Origin: Bin80 sp965207565
Lineage (GTDB): Bacteria > Bacteroidota > Rhodothermia > Rhodothermales > Bin80
Assembly: GCA_965207565.1 (NCBI GenBank)
Contig: CBDBMQ010000020.1
Coordinates: 186,001 to 250,000 of the forward strand
Direction of reading: 5' to 3'
Length of the DNA stretch: 64,000 nucleotides
The notes below the pieces were generated by a model. It did no database searches. It was not told the DNA's origin and saw only the letters and a program-made list of their open reading frames with translations. This document shows positions 18,310-28,036 of this stretch, one piece after another; within the stretch, counting starts at the first letter, position 1; the number at the start of each line of letters is the position of its first letter. Made by a program: the position numbers and the translations under genes.

Positions 18310-19557
18310 TTAACGCCCCGACTGTCTGGCACAGATGCTGGCCTCTTCTGCACGAGATCTCTGATTGGTCTGTGCATAGGCCAGATACAACGCATGACAA
18401 ACACTGCCGAGGTCTGACAAATCATTCTCGAGCAGGCGCTTGGCGGACTCCAGGTATTCGATTGCCTGTCCGAAGTGTTCTGATTTTGACTGCTCTATGG
18501 TTTTTTTTCGCGCTTCCAGTCGCTCAATTTCGCTTGAGGCAATCCTTCTGCCATTGCCCTGCAACGAATCTTCCACCGCCTGAAAACTCTTGTCAACTTG
18601 AACCCCAAGATTCACATGGGCTGCTCCAAGATTAAAAAGGGCATTCACATAGGACGAGTCCAGTTCAACTGCGCTTGAGAGCATCCTGATTGCACCTTCA
18701 TAATCTTCCTGATGCAATAGCAACGTGCCATAATTATAGAGATAGATGTGATTATCCTGTTCCAGAGGAAAGATTTCTTCAAAAAACGGTAATGCCTCCG
18801 CAGTCACCTCTGACATTGCATATGCGTTCAGCAGCAACTTTCGAATCTCTCCATCATTGGGGTAATGCTGCCGTGCTGTTTTTAGTGTCCTGACCACCTG
18901 ACGATAATACCCGGGCTGTGTATCTGGACTAGCAAGCTCAACCGCCATCAACTCATACGTTCGTGCCAAGTAGATAAATAGATCGCGATCTGTATGCCCC
19001 AATGCAATCGCCGACTCATAGGCATCTGCAGCCTCTTGTGCCTGCCCAGCGTTGTAGTACGCATGCGCTTCATTAATGAGCGCACTCACAGAATCTGGAA
19101 TGATCATTGAAGCATTCCGAAAATGATGTGCCGCTGCCGTGAACCGGTTTGCACGCTCGTGTCCCCCCAACTGATCTGCATCCCGGTATGCCTCCATCGC
19201 CAGAGTAAACTCGTTGCCATACAAAATGGAACGCTGCCTTGTCACGTGTGCATTATTTTCTGGATCCAGTGTCTCTGCCTGAGCATAAGCCCCAATCAAC
19301 TCTCCCATATACCCGGTTCGCTCAGCGCCGTCCGAAACCTCGGAGAGCATTGCAGAAAGGATATCTCCTTTTAGGAGGAATGCCTCTGAATTATTGGGAT
19401 CGGTTTCCAGGGCTCTATTGATATTGGTGAGTGCGCGCTGGTAATCTTTATTGCGCAAGTCAAGCCTGGCACCTTCAATATTCGGATTGCTTCTACATCC
19501 ATTGGCTACTACAAGAATCAAAATCAACCAACTCATGATTGGCAGTGCACGTTTCAT
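18310..19557 (-). CDS. TPR-repeat lipoprotein
   Basis: Starting at ATG 19557, the protein has a lipoprotein signal (MKRALPIMSWLILILVVANG then Cys) and tandem tetratricopeptide repeats from about residue 30 to 330, for example DYQRALTNINRALETDPNNS and DYEGAIRMLSSAVELDSSYV. A charged helix with EIERLEARKKTIEQSK follows. Such proteins act as periplasm-facing scaffolds; the partner is not evident. A longer start at 19608 adds a non-signal-like leader and is less likely. It is followed by the PLP enzyme in the same direction. Confidence 0.8.
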   Translation of the reverse strand: MKRALPIMSWLILILVVANGCRSNPNIEGARLDLRNKDYQRALTNINRALETDPNNSEAFLLKGDILSAMLSEVSDGAERTGYMGELIGAYAQAETLDPENNAHVTRQRSILYGNEFTLAMEAYRDADQLGGHERANRFTAAAHHFRNASMIIPDSVSALINEAHAYYNAGQAQEAADAYESAIALGHTDRDLFIYLARTYELMAVELASPDTQPGYYRQVVRTLKTARQHYPNDGEIRKLLLNAYAMSEVTAEALPFFEEIFPLEQDNHIYLYNYGTLLLHQEDYEGAIRMLSSAVELDSSYVNALFNLGAAHVNLGVQVDKSFQAVEDSLQGNGRRIASSEIERLEARKKTIEQSKSEHFGQAIEYLESAKRLLENDLSDLGSVCHALYLAYAQTNQRSRAEEASICARQSGR

Positions 19558-19624
19558 ACTTATGGGAGTTTTTTTTCTGCAGACACTGCCATTACGTAGG
19601 CAGGTCAAATGTAGTTTCTTTTAT

Positions 19625-20464
19625 TCAGGGAATGTCCAGTTCCATGGAACCACGATAGACGAATTCGGTGGGTCCTTCCAAATATACACGATCCTCTTCC
19701 AAGCCTACGGTCAACATTCCTCCTGGCATTTGCACATTGCAGACATCTGATGTAATGAGCTTGGATTTTCGTGCGGCCACTACGCTTGCGATTGCACCGG
19801 TTCCGCAGGCTAGTGTTTCTGCTTCGACCCCCTTTTCAAAGGTCCGAACATGTATCCCTGTGTCTGGTGAATCAGAATCCAACATAACAAAGTTGATGTT
19901 CGCTCCTTCCGGCCGAAGTGCTGGGTCATGACGCAGTCGCTCTCCCCATCGCTCTACCGGCAGTTGGCCGATACCGGAAGTAAAACATACGAGGTGCTCT
20001 GTTCCGGGCCACAGGTAATGTACAGAGGTGATTGCTTCCGGGATCTCCTTGTTCAGTTCAATGGAACTATCGTAATCCCGGGGTGCCTCCAGGTATATGC
20101 GCACCGGCGCATCTCTGGAGACATGAACCTCGCAGATCCCTGAAGCTGTCTGCATGTGTACAGTGGTCTTATGAAACCCGCTTTCAAATGCAAACCTAGC
20201 CAGACAACGTGCTCCATTGCCACACATCGTACCTTCACTGCCATCTGCATTGACATAAATCATTCGATAATCTGCGTCTGGATGCTCAGCAGTTGCCAGT
20301 GCCAGCACTCCATCCGCTCCTATCCCGGTGCGCCTTGGGCATAGCTGTTGGGCGATCTGTGAGAGTTCTGGAACCGAAAACTCATAAAACCGGTTATCCA
20401 CCACGATAAAATCGTTCCCGGCACCATTCATTTTCGTAAATTCAACAATCAATGCACGCTTCAT
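19625..20464 (-). CDS. dapF: Diaminopimelate epimerase
   Basis: The enzyme converts LL- to meso-diaminopimelate for lysine and peptidoglycan. It begins VEFTKMNGAGNDFIVVDNR and has both catalytic cysteines: CGNGARCLARFA (first) and ETLACGTGAIASVVA (second). ATG 20464 (MKRALIVEF) is preferred to the ATG three codons earlier. It is divergent from phoH, with a 65-base shared promoter region. Confidence 0.95.
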   Translation of the reverse strand: MKRALIVEFTKMNGAGNDFIVVDNRFYEFSVPELSQIAQQLCPRRTGIGADGVLALATAEHPDADYRMIYVNADGSEGTMCGNGARCLARFAFESGFHKTTVHMQTASGICEVHVSRDAPVRIYLEAPRDYDSSIELNKEIPEAITSVHYLWPGTEHLVCFTSGIGQLPVERWGERLRHDPALRPEGANINFVMLDSDSPDTGIHVRTFEKGVEAETLACGTGAIASVVAARKSKLITSDVCNVQMPGGMLTVGLEEDRVYLEGPTEFVYRGSMELDIP

Positions 20465-20529
20465 CGGACACATTTATCACCCTACTCGGTTGAACCCCCG
20501 AGTTTTGATTTGGAACCAAAAGCAAACAA

Positions 20530-21477
20530 TTGGCAGAAACTACTCTCACGCTTGATCAGACCGATCCTCTTCTACTATTTGGCACGCATGACGTGCATTT
20601 GAAGCGGATTGAGTCTGCTTTTCCAAATATCCAGATCACCGCACGGGGAAATCAGATCCATCTTCGTGGCCCGAGCGGTTCGCTTGATTCGATTGAGCAT
20701 ACGTTTGCCGAACTTGCATCCGTTGCCGGCCGGAACGGGTCTGTGACTTCAGGGGATCTTGATACTATCCTTGCAATGGCAACTGCGAATCCACGTCCAT
20801 CTAATAAGGGGATCGGTGATGTGGTATTGTACACGCCTTCAGGTGGCATGATCAGGACGAAAACCCCTGGTCAGGCCCGCCTACTGGAGGCTACCCGCAA
20901 GAACGATATTGTATTTGCCATTGGTCCGGCTGGTACCGGAAAAACATATATGGCCGTGGCGCTGGCGGTCGCAGCACTAAAAGCGCGGCAGGTGAAGCGT
21001 ATTATCCTGTGTCGGCCTGCCGTAGAAGCGGGGGAGCGCCTTGGATTTCTGCCAGGGGATTTCCGAGACAAGATTGACCCATACCTGCGCCCACTCTATG
21101 ATGCTCTGGAGGAATTTCTACCGGATGAGAAGCTCTCCGCGCACATGGACGACCATGTCATAGAAATCGTGCCTCTGGCCTTTATGCGCGGACGCACCCT
21201 GAATTCTTCCTACGTCATCCTGGACGAAGCCCAAAATGCGACGGCCATCCAAATGAAGATGTTTCTGACACGTCTCGGAATCAATAGCCGTGCCATCGTG
21301 ACGGGGGATCTCACACAGGTAGATCTTCAAGATCCGCGGCAAAGTGGCCTCGTGGAAGCAGAATCCATCCTCCAGAAAATCAGCGGCATCAGATTTGTGT
21401 ACTTCAACAAGATTGATGTCGTGCGCCACCGGCTCGTCAAGGAAATCATTAACGCCTACGAGAAGAACGAAGATTGA
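20530..21477 (+). CDS. phoH: PhoH-family ATPase
   Basis: The 315-aa protein matches PhoH/YbeZ: an N-terminal KH-like region (about 1-100) and an ATPase core with Walker A FAIGPAGTGKTYMA, RPAVEAGERLGFLPGD, RGRTLNSSYVILDEAQN (Walker B) and VTGDLTQVDL. YbeZ-type proteins work with the RNase YbeY in rRNA maturation and stress. ybeY is not next to it here. The start is a TTG; no good ATG lies nearby. Confidence 0.92.
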   Translation: MAETTLTLDQTDPLLLFGTHDVHLKRIESAFPNIQITARGNQIHLRGPSGSLDSIEHTFAELASVAGRNGSVTSGDLDTILAMATANPRPSNKGIGDVVLYTPSGGMIRTKTPGQARLLEATRKNDIVFAIGPAGTGKTYMAVALAVAALKARQVKRIILCRPAVEAGERLGFLPGDFRDKIDPYLRPLYDALEEFLPDEKLSAHMDDHVIEIVPLAFMRGRTLNSSYVILDEAQNATAIQMKMFLTRLGINSRAIVTGDLTQVDLQDPRQSGLVEAESILQKISGIRFVYFNKIDVVRHRLVKEIINAYEKNED

Positions 21478-21776
21478 CCATATCTCCGTCGCACTTATTA
21501 TAGGAAGTATTGACCAGAACTGAAAGCCCCAACCTTGAGGGGGCGCATTCGCGCGAGAAGTATTGGTCTCCCTTGAAATTTTCTGCACAGGTAGACCGGA
21601 CAGGGCGGCTTGGTAACAAGTTCTATGCAGGATTCTTTTGGCAACCTCTACCGATAGTGACTTGGAAAAACATCCAACCCCCAAAGTAGCAGATACTATA
21701 CCACCAATTATCACTTGCAAAACATCTTCATGTGGTGGTTATAGCCCGGACTTTAAGTATCCAAAACACCGGCCCA

Positions 21777-22505
21777 TTATTGCAGGTCCTGACGGAAGAA
21801 GACAGCATCCACCTGAAGAGTTTGTTCGGTCTCTGGATCGACAAACACGGGCTCCAGCAACACAGGTTGGAACTTTCGGTGCTCCAGCTCCTGTAGGAGC
21901 CTGGCATAGCTCTGGCCTCCATCAAAAAGTGGTACCAGTGACAATTCTATCTGCATTCCTACCATCTTGTCCAGTACATCCCCTGCCCCGTCAATCACGC
22001 GCCCCTCATAACCTTGGGTATCAATTTTTAAAAAGGGGTTCGCACCAGGTTGAAACTGCACACCGTACAGGTCACTTAACCTCTGCACTTGAACCGTGGT
22101 CGATGATGATGTCCGCGCACCCGAATATACTCTAGTCTGTCGTTCCAGGGGAATCAGGAATGAACTGCATTTATCATCCTTGGCTATATTCATCTCAGCC
22201 TCCTCCGGTGCACTTCCCAGCGCATATTGAAAAGCCTCCCAATTGTCGTCCTTTTTTGCCTTGCTTAATAAGGACTGAAAAGGTTTTTCCAATGGTTCGA
22301 ATGAAATGATTCGCCCCCGGTAACCAGCATCTCTCAGCTCAGACGCGAATCCACCGTCGCTTGCCCCGGCATCAAGCACGAGATCTACACCCACGCGTTC
22401 CAGCATCCGCTGTCTCCGTGCAGTAAATGAACCCGCCGCATTGAAGCGATTCACCTCCAAGCCAACTCTACGAAGCTGCTGCTTCAAAAAAGTCCTGATT
22501 CTCAT
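21777..22505 (-). CDS. FkbM-family SAM-dependent methyltransferase
   Basis: The SAM-binding start is VDLVLDAGASDGGFASELRD, followed by RIISFEPLEKPFQSL and the FkbM C-terminal pattern NPFLKIDTQGYEGRVIDGA. Members O-methylate sugars, polyketides or other small molecules. ATG 22505 (MRIRTFLKQQLRR) gives a normal N-terminus. The frame stays open upstream into a transposase remnant whose TGA overlaps this ATG. The DNA from 21478 to 21776 after phoH has no gene; it holds a small GCCCC/GGGGC hairpin around 21530. Confidence 0.82.
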   Translation of the reverse strand: MRIRTFLKQQLRRVGLEVNRFNAAGSFTARRQRMLERVGVDLVLDAGASDGGFASELRDAGYRGRIISFEPLEKPFQSLLSKAKKDDNWEAFQYALGSAPEEAEMNIAKDDKCSSFLIPLERQTRVYSGARTSSSTTVQVQRLSDLYGVQFQPGANPFLKIDTQGYEGRVIDGAGDVLDKMVGMQIELSLVPLFDGGQSYARLLQELEHRKFQPVLLEPVFVDPETEQTLQVDAVFFRQDLQ

Positions 22506-22762
22506 CAAACGAAAATTTGGTGGGAGGTAGCTGGCCTCATTAGTCGTTTTCCCTGCATTCCTTCGGCAATCTGGTCCCTTGTATCCAGACAACGAATATG
22601 GTGCTTACCGGAAAGTTCGTTTATGTGCCTTTGAAGATGCTTTGGTCTGAACTCGTGAAAGGTACCTACATGCGTCCTCTTCAGCACTGCCCGAAATGAT
22701 TCAATTCCGCTGGTATGTGCCTCGCCTTTAACATACTGCGAATATAGAATGTTTGGGAGCTC
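22505..22762 (-). pseudogene. C-terminal remnant of an IS1595/ISXO2-type transposase
   Basis: Reading the minus strand from 22762 gives YVKGEAHTSGIESFRAVLKR, then THVGTFHEFRPKHLQRHINE and LSGKHHIRCLDTRDQI. This is the C-terminal end of ISXO2-like transposases (the AHTNxIESFW motif and the KHLxRYxxEF motif). A stop codon cuts it off at 22763-22765 and the N-terminal catalytic part is absent. The remnant ends in a TGA that overlaps the ATG of the FkbM gene. Confidence 0.75.
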
Positions 22763-23113
22763 TTACTTTTCTGGCAGCCCATGATATACTGAAGAATCAT
22801 CTGAATAAACCTGTGGCTCTCATCTGCATCGCTCACAGCCAAGACACTTTCGTATGGTTCTATCCCACTTCAGGGCTCTGACAATTCCCGTGCATGACGA
22901 AGATGTCGTCAATTTCGGTTGTAGTTACGCTACAAATGTATCCAATTGGACAGCATCTGTGGGGTTTTTTGCTACGATGGATATTACCGTAAGGTTTGGG
23001 GAACATTAAATCCAGGCGTGTGCTAAAGCGGCACGGGAATGCGGGGATGCGTCGTGTCTCGCTAACCTAATAGGCTAGCGAGCATCAATTTCAACTAACC
23101 CAATCGAAGACTA
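22763..23113. other. Gene-free stretch with a regulatory-looking hairpin
   Basis: I find no convincing coding region here. An inverted repeat at 23058-23082 (CTCGCTAACCT, loop AAT, AGGCTAGCGAG; one mismatch) lies about 30 bases before the lipoprotein ATG and could act as an operator or leader hairpin. Confidence 0.45.
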
Positions 23114-24178
23114 ATGAAAAATATTAAACTCCCAATTTTCGCAGCGATCCTACTTTGTTCCGTTGTGCATTTTGGTTGCGATTCTGGTTTCGAATTGTTT
23201 CTTGAGAAAGAAGAGGATGGAGAAATGGAATACGAGTATGTGGAAATAGATTTAGCATTAATGGCCAAACTAGGTCAGATGACCGATACGGACGCTGTTG
23301 GAGGAGAACCTCAAATAGAGTTTTTTGATGATCGGGAACCGATCAATCGCTTTTGATCGTACGAGGATTATTACGTCTCTGCCGATCTGATCTCGGAAAA
23401 ATCCCGCTTAACCGGTGAGCCTATCCTCATCCATCAGTCTCTCCAACGATATCTTGGGCACAAACACCTCATCCCGGTCGGGGAGTTGGCACTGGCGAAT
23501 TATAAGGGGCGTCTTATTATTGGAGATACCCTCTACACTCTTGCGGGCACTTCTTATATGAAGCAACATGTAGATGATCCGGTCGCTGAAGTAGTTGATC
23601 CTTCCCGGGAAATGAAAGACTATCTCTCTAGACTTTTACAAGATCAAGGGGTATTGCGAGTGACCGATGCATTGATTTCACATAAATCTGAAAATTCCTC
23701 TGGAGTGCAATCTAGCTGCAATCGTCCCGACCATTTCGCATTCGTTGGTGGAAGTGATCCTACACGATCTGTTGATCATACTGATATGTGCGTTTACGAT
23801 TTTAATTATCCAAGTATAAGGGTAAATCCAAGTGATTATGAGTTTACTTCTAGTGCTCTAGGAGCCGTCGTGATGTGGAATACATCTTACAAAACATGGA
23901 CAGGAGCAAGACGAGGAATCGCGAATACCCAGTTCTTTAAATACAGAGTAGTCAACGGTGGGCGCGCCTTGGACTATGTGCGTACTGCCGATCTACCCGA
24001 TGGACAAACCGCGTCAGTAAATGTAACAGTAACGACCTCCAGGGGTAGTAGTAGTGGATCTGGTAGATTATCAACATGGGCCACCAAAAGGAGAACGCGT
24101 GGGAGAAGTACTAGGAGCACACATACTGCAACTTTGGGCGGGGTAACTGGATTACCAGAAAACGAGCCCATAAACTAG
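23114..24178 (+). pseudogene. Lipoprotein gene interrupted by one in-frame TGA (unknown family)
   Basis: The first 80 codons encode a lipoprotein signal (lipobox HFGC at Cys22) and an acidic region. TGA at 23354-23356 ends this frame, yet the same frame stays open right after it for another 273 codons to 24178, passing through LANYKGRLIIGDTLYTLAG. Restoring the stop to a sense codon gives one 354-aa lipoprotein. I do not recognise the family. The GDTLY segment resembles a motif seen in other Bacteroidota surface lipoproteins. A nonsense mutation is the simplest explanation. The C-terminal part is rich in Ser, Thr and Arg. Confidence 0.6.
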
Positions 24179-24212
24179 TTATTAACAGCATCTATCGAGG
24201 CCTTCCAATTGA

Positions 24213-24268
24213 GGTTATGACTGTTCTTTGAGGATAAAAGAAAGCTCCCTCGAAGAACAGTCATAACC
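24213..24268. repeat. Strong inverted repeat, 21-bp arms
   Basis: The left arm 24213-24233 (GGTTATGACTGTTCTTTGAGG) pairs with 24248-24268; 20 pairs are Watson-Crick and one is T-G, around a 14-base A-rich loop. It lies between the broken lipoprotein gene and the TonB receptor. No T-run follows, so it may be a bidirectional terminator, an attenuator or a small mobile/REP-like unit. Confidence 0.8.
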
Positions 24269-24314
24269 GGGACTTCAGTTGGATCCACCACGGTACAGTA
24301 ATTTAATTACCCCT

Positions 24315-26789
24315 ATGACCAGATGTTTTTCATCCGTAATCTATTGTATCCTTCTGGTATGTTTGTCCCAGAAAACCGATGCAAATCATCTGCTGATCGA
24401 AGCCACCACGGACGGGATATTGATTGACCAGCAACTTGAACAAAACAATGAAAAAAATAGATATGTAATTAGTGGATTTGTGGTAGATGCCGAGAGTGCT
24501 GAAAGCTTAATCGGAGCGACTGTTTATGTGCCAGAGATAGGTATTGGCGCTACAACCAACCGCTATGGTTTTTTTAGTCTTTCAGTTCCTGCGGATTCCG
24601 TGCGCCTTGTCGTCTCCCATGTTGGCTATCTCCCCCTTACACTGGAGCAAACACTAACAGAAGACCTTCAGCTGAACATTGAATTAAGCCCTGAGCCCAC
24701 TAGGCTTGATGAGGTAGAAGTCGTTGCGGTCGGGGAGTCAGTGGTGGAAGCCGTTCAGATGAGTCAAATCAAGTTGCCGGTCGGGACCATTCGAGCACTT
24801 CCTGTTTTGGCGGGAGAGACAGACATCTTCAAGACGCTTCAGTTACTTCCTGGAGTCCAGTCGGGCCGAGAGGGAACGGTTGGCCTGTACGTTCGTGGAG
24901 GCAGTCCTGATCAGAATCTGGTCTTGTTGGACGGAGTCACGGTGTACAATGCCAGTCACCTGTACGGCTTTTTGAGTGTATTCAACAGTGATGCGATTAA
25001 AGATGTGACATTGATCAAGGGAGGGGTCCCTGCGCGTTATGGAGGTCGATTATCTTCGGTAATTGATTTGAGCATGGAAGAGGGAAATTTGAAAGAGTTT
25101 GAAGGAACAGCATCCATAGGAATTCTCGCTTCAAGTTTCACCTTTCAAGGCCCGATCAAAAAGGACAGAGCCTCCTTTATTGTTGCTGCAAGGCGGACCT
25201 ATCTGGATTTATTGGTGTACCCTTTCCTTCCTGAGAATGAGAAAACAGGATACTATTTTTATGATGCCAGCGCAAAGGTGAACTACATCGTTACCAGTAA
25301 AGATCGAGTCTATCTGAGTTTTTATACTGGACGTGACCGTGGGTATTGGCGAGACCGTAGAAGTCTCGAATTTAGCAACACACAGGAGCGTAATCGTGGA
25401 GATTTAGGATGGCGTAACCTGACAGCTACCACGCGTTGGAATCGAGTATGGGGATCTCGATTCTTTTCCAATGCACTGTTGGGATATACACGCTATCGCA
25501 TCGGAACACGAAGCCAGGAAGAGGTCAGGCAGCTTGATAATCTCTCCACCATACATTCTTTCTATCGTACCAGCTTCTTGTCGGGAATTACAGATATTGT
25601 AGGTCGAATGGATTTTGACTTTGTTCCCAATCCCAGCCACTATATACGATTCGGCGCAGGAGGCACCGTACATACATACAACACCGGAACGTTTTCGGAG
25701 CGGGAGTTTGGCGAAGATATTGCTCCTGTAGATACAGTGTATCATCCAGATTATCAGATCAGAGCGGTGGAGGCGCACGCATACGTTGAAGATGAAGTCC
25801 AACTGCTCTCAAATTTATCAATGAATGCTGGGGTGCGAGCTTCAAGCTTCTTCGTCAGGGAACGGAGATACAGCTTTCTTCAGCCCAGATTCAATCTTCG
25901 GTGGAGATTCGCATCAAATATGGCCCTCAAGTCATCTTTCACCATACTGAAACAATATTCACATTTGTTACCTGTTGCCAATGGTTTATCCCTCCCCTTG
26001 GATTTGTGGGTTCCAGCCACAGATCAGGTGCGCCCTCAAAGTGCGACTCAAGTAGCAGCAGGGCTTGCGTGGAATTCTACTCAGAATAAATACGAAGCCA
26101 CAGTTGAAGGCTTCTATAAATGGATGAATTCCCAGATAGAGTATTCAGAAGGTGCTCAAACCAACAACATATCCGGAGACACTTGGCAAAACCAAATTGA
26201 GCGTGGAAAAGGCTGGTCCTACGGGGGAGAACTATTTATTCGGAAGAGGACCGGACGATTAACGGGATGGATTGGGTACAGTTTGACAAGAACACAACGA
26301 AACTTTCCTGAACTAAACGGTGGACGAACTTTCCCCTATCGATATGATCGCTTGCATGATGTATCTACGGCCCTTATTTGGCAGTGGAAGGAGTCTATTG
26401 AAGTGTCTGCCGTCTGGGTGTATGGCACCGGTCAAGCTGTGTGGTTGCCAGTCGGTAGTTTTTATGGATTTCGGCACGATCCAGGCGGAGCAATGGATTA
26501 TTTTGAGCAAGACAATTCACGCTTGTTAAGCGTGTACGGTGATCGAAATTCTGTTCGGATGCGCACTTATCATCGCCTTGATCTATCCATGCATATGAAA
26601 CGAAACTTAGGATGGGGACATCGCACGTTCTCATTTGGAGTTTATAACGCATACAGTAGACGGAATCCTTTTCTTTTGCACACGGAGGAAGCACGCGATG
26701 AACGGGGAGACAATTTGAATTATCTGAGATTTAAGGAAATCAGCGCGTTCCCCGTCCTTCCTTTTATAAACTATAGACTTGAGTTTTAG
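24315..26789 (+). CDS. TonB-dependent outer-membrane receptor with CarboxypepD_reg-like N-domain
   Basis: From ATG 24315 there is a signal peptide (CFSSVIYCILLVCLS), a carboxypeptidase-regulatory-like beta domain (about residues 50-135: ISGFVVDAESAESLIGATVY to HVGYLPLTL), a plug with FKTLQLLPGVQSGREG, LYVRGGSPDQNLVLLDG and GVPARYGGRLSSVIDL, and a long beta-barrel ending in INYRLEF. It imports an unknown ligand across the outer membrane using TonB energy. It is followed by a DUF4249 lipoprotein, the usual Bacteroidota partner. The TTG at 24279 is an alternative but poorer start. Confidence 0.92.
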   Translation: MTRCFSSVIYCILLVCLSQKTDANHLLIEATTDGILIDQQLEQNNEKNRYVISGFVVDAESAESLIGATVYVPEIGIGATTNRYGFFSLSVPADSVRLVVSHVGYLPLTLEQTLTEDLQLNIELSPEPTRLDEVEVVAVGESVVEAVQMSQIKLPVGTIRALPVLAGETDIFKTLQLLPGVQSGREGTVGLYVRGGSPDQNLVLLDGVTVYNASHLYGFLSVFNSDAIKDVTLIKGGVPARYGGRLSSVIDLSMEEGNLKEFEGTASIGILASSFTFQGPIKKDRASFIVAARRTYLDLLVYPFLPENEKTGYYFYDASAKVNYIVTSKDRVYLSFYTGRDRGYWRDRRSLEFSNTQERNRGDLGWRNLTATTRWNRVWGSRFFSNALLGYTRYRIGTRSQEEVRQLDNLSTIHSFYRTSFLSGITDIVGRMDFDFVPNPSHYIRFGAGGTVHTYNTGTFSEREFGEDIAPVDTVYHPDYQIRAVEAHAYVEDEVQLLSNLSMNAGVRASSFFVRERRYSFLQPRFNLRWRFASNMALKSSFTILKQYSHLLPVANGLSLPLDLWVPATDQVRPQSATQVAAGLAWNSTQNKYEATVEGFYKWMNSQIEYSEGAQTNNISGDTWQNQIERGKGWSYGGELFIRKRTGRLTGWIGYSLTRTQRNFPELNGGRTFPYRYDRLHDVSTALIWQWKESIEVSAVWVYGTGQAVWLPVGSFYGFRHDPGGAMDYFEQDNSRLLSVYGDRNSVRMRTYHRLDLSMHMKRNLGWGHRTFSFGVYNAYSRRNPFLLHTEEARDERGDNLNYLRFKEISAFPVLPFINYRLEF

Positions 26790-26799
26790 CAATTCATTG

Positions 26800-27744
26800 A
26801 TGAAGTATCCGCTGTCCTTATTGATTTTGCTTTTTTGGGGCTGTGAGACCATCGTGGAAGTGGATCCTCCCGAATACGATTCAGAGCCGGTGGTTACAAG
26901 TTTCTTTTCCCCAGACAGTATCTGGTCCGTTACAATGCATAGAAGTCTGGGTATCACCGACAAACGAGATGTAACACGCGAATATATTTCAGATGCATCT
27001 GTGATGATCATGAACGGCTCTAACATGGTTGACATCCTCAATTACGTAGGGTATGGGAGGTATATATCCAGTGCAGGTGGGTTTCCGAGGGATGGAATCA
27101 GCTACACACTTCGGATAGATTTTCCAAGCAGGGCCAATATTCAAGCCACTTCCGTAGCTCCTTCTCCAGTCATCATATCCGATTACTCAATCGAACCCCT
27201 ACCTCCGTCACCTGAACCCAATCCATTTTCCAGAACCAAATATCAACTCAAAATCGTTTTTTCAGACAACCTTGGTATGAACTTCTATAGAATAGGGGTT
27301 TACCGTCGTGAGCGGAATCAGAACGCATTTGATGAGACAGATCCTGACAGTGTGTACAGAACAATAGATTTTGATGGATTGAGTTCTGGATGGTCATGTG
27401 GTTATTCCGCCGTTGAGAACATTGATTCGATTGATGGAGGTGTCACTGGTCTATTATGTGAAGAATTTGTTGTGACAGACAGACTATTTGATGGAAAGGA
27501 TTACTCGTGGAATGGAACCACCTCTGGATTGTCAGACGAGATCGGAAGGAACGAATTGCGTCTGATTATCTCATCGCTCAGTGAAGATTACTATAAATAT
27601 CTTCAATCATTGGAACGCAATGTTTTCCACGATCCATTGCTTGAAGAACCAGCCCCAGTGTATTCCAATGTGAACGGAGGTCTAGGTGTTTTTGCAGGGT
27701 ATACAAACACGACTCTTGTTCTACCCTTCCCCAAAGAAAACTGA
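26800..27744 (+). CDS. DUF4249 lipoprotein, partner of the TonB receptor
   Basis: ATG 26800 gives MKYPLSLLILLFWG then Cys, a clear lipoprotein signal, and VEVDPPEYDSEPVVTSFFSP, the conserved opening of DUF4249. The body is beta-rich. These proteins are encoded with TonB receptors and probably sit on the cell surface as part of a ligand-uptake pair analogous to SusD. It begins 10 bases after the receptor stop. The TTG start at 26779 would overlap the receptor gene and lacks a signal. Confidence 0.82.
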   Translation: MKYPLSLLILLFWGCETIVEVDPPEYDSEPVVTSFFSPDSIWSVTMHRSLGITDKRDVTREYISDASVMIMNGSNMVDILNYVGYGRYISSAGGFPRDGISYTLRIDFPSRANIQATSVAPSPVIISDYSIEPLPPSPEPNPFSRTKYQLKIVFSDNLGMNFYRIGVYRRERNQNAFDETDPDSVYRTIDFDGLSSGWSCGYSAVENIDSIDGGVTGLLCEEFVVTDRLFDGKDYSWNGTTSGLSDEIGRNELRLIISSLSEDYYKYLQSLERNVFHDPLLEEPAPVYSNVNGGLGVFAGYTNTTLVLPFPKEN

Positions 27745-27990
27745 AGTCCATCAGGGTTTTTGTTGAATCACCCTCAAATGGCGTCTCAAGAATTCACGCT
27801 CGAACTGAAATCGCCCATTCGCCAGTCGATCACTCCTCCACCTTTCAAGCCTATTCCAAGGTCTGGAACCGGCTTACTGCCTGATTGCACCAACACTCCC
27901 TCTCGGTCGATGCCCTGCTCGCTGAATACGTGTCGTTCCTATTCTCCGAAGGGCTCTACCACAACATTCGTGGTGAAAAGCCTTTCGTAT
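27745..27990 (+). pseudogene. Fragment resembling the N-terminal domain of a tyrosine recombinase
   Basis: The frame that follows the DUF4249 stop reads HSSTFQAYSKVWNRLTA, stop, LHQHSLSVDALLAEYVSF and LFSEGLYHNIRG. This pattern (YxxxWxRFxxWCxxHxL, FLxxLFExGLxxxTIRGY) is that of SAM-like N-terminal domains of phage-type integrases. The stop is a TGA where Trp is expected. The catalytic domain is absent. Evidence is pattern-level only. Confidence 0.4.
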
Positions 27991-28036
27991 ATAATCCCCC
28001 AATCCTCCTCCTCCGCGCATGCCGACGGTTCAGAAT

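Noticed and set aside
18285..18425. N-terminal extension of the Cys/Met PLP enzyme
   Set aside because: It would overlap the TPR lipoprotein gene by 116 bases and has no similarity to the family start; ATG 18284 fits length and spacing.
23354..23400. Selenocysteine insertion at the in-frame TGA
   Set aside because: No bacterial SECIS-like stem-loop with a G/U loop at the right distance is visible and the product is a lipoprotein without a redox motif; a nonsense mutation is simpler.
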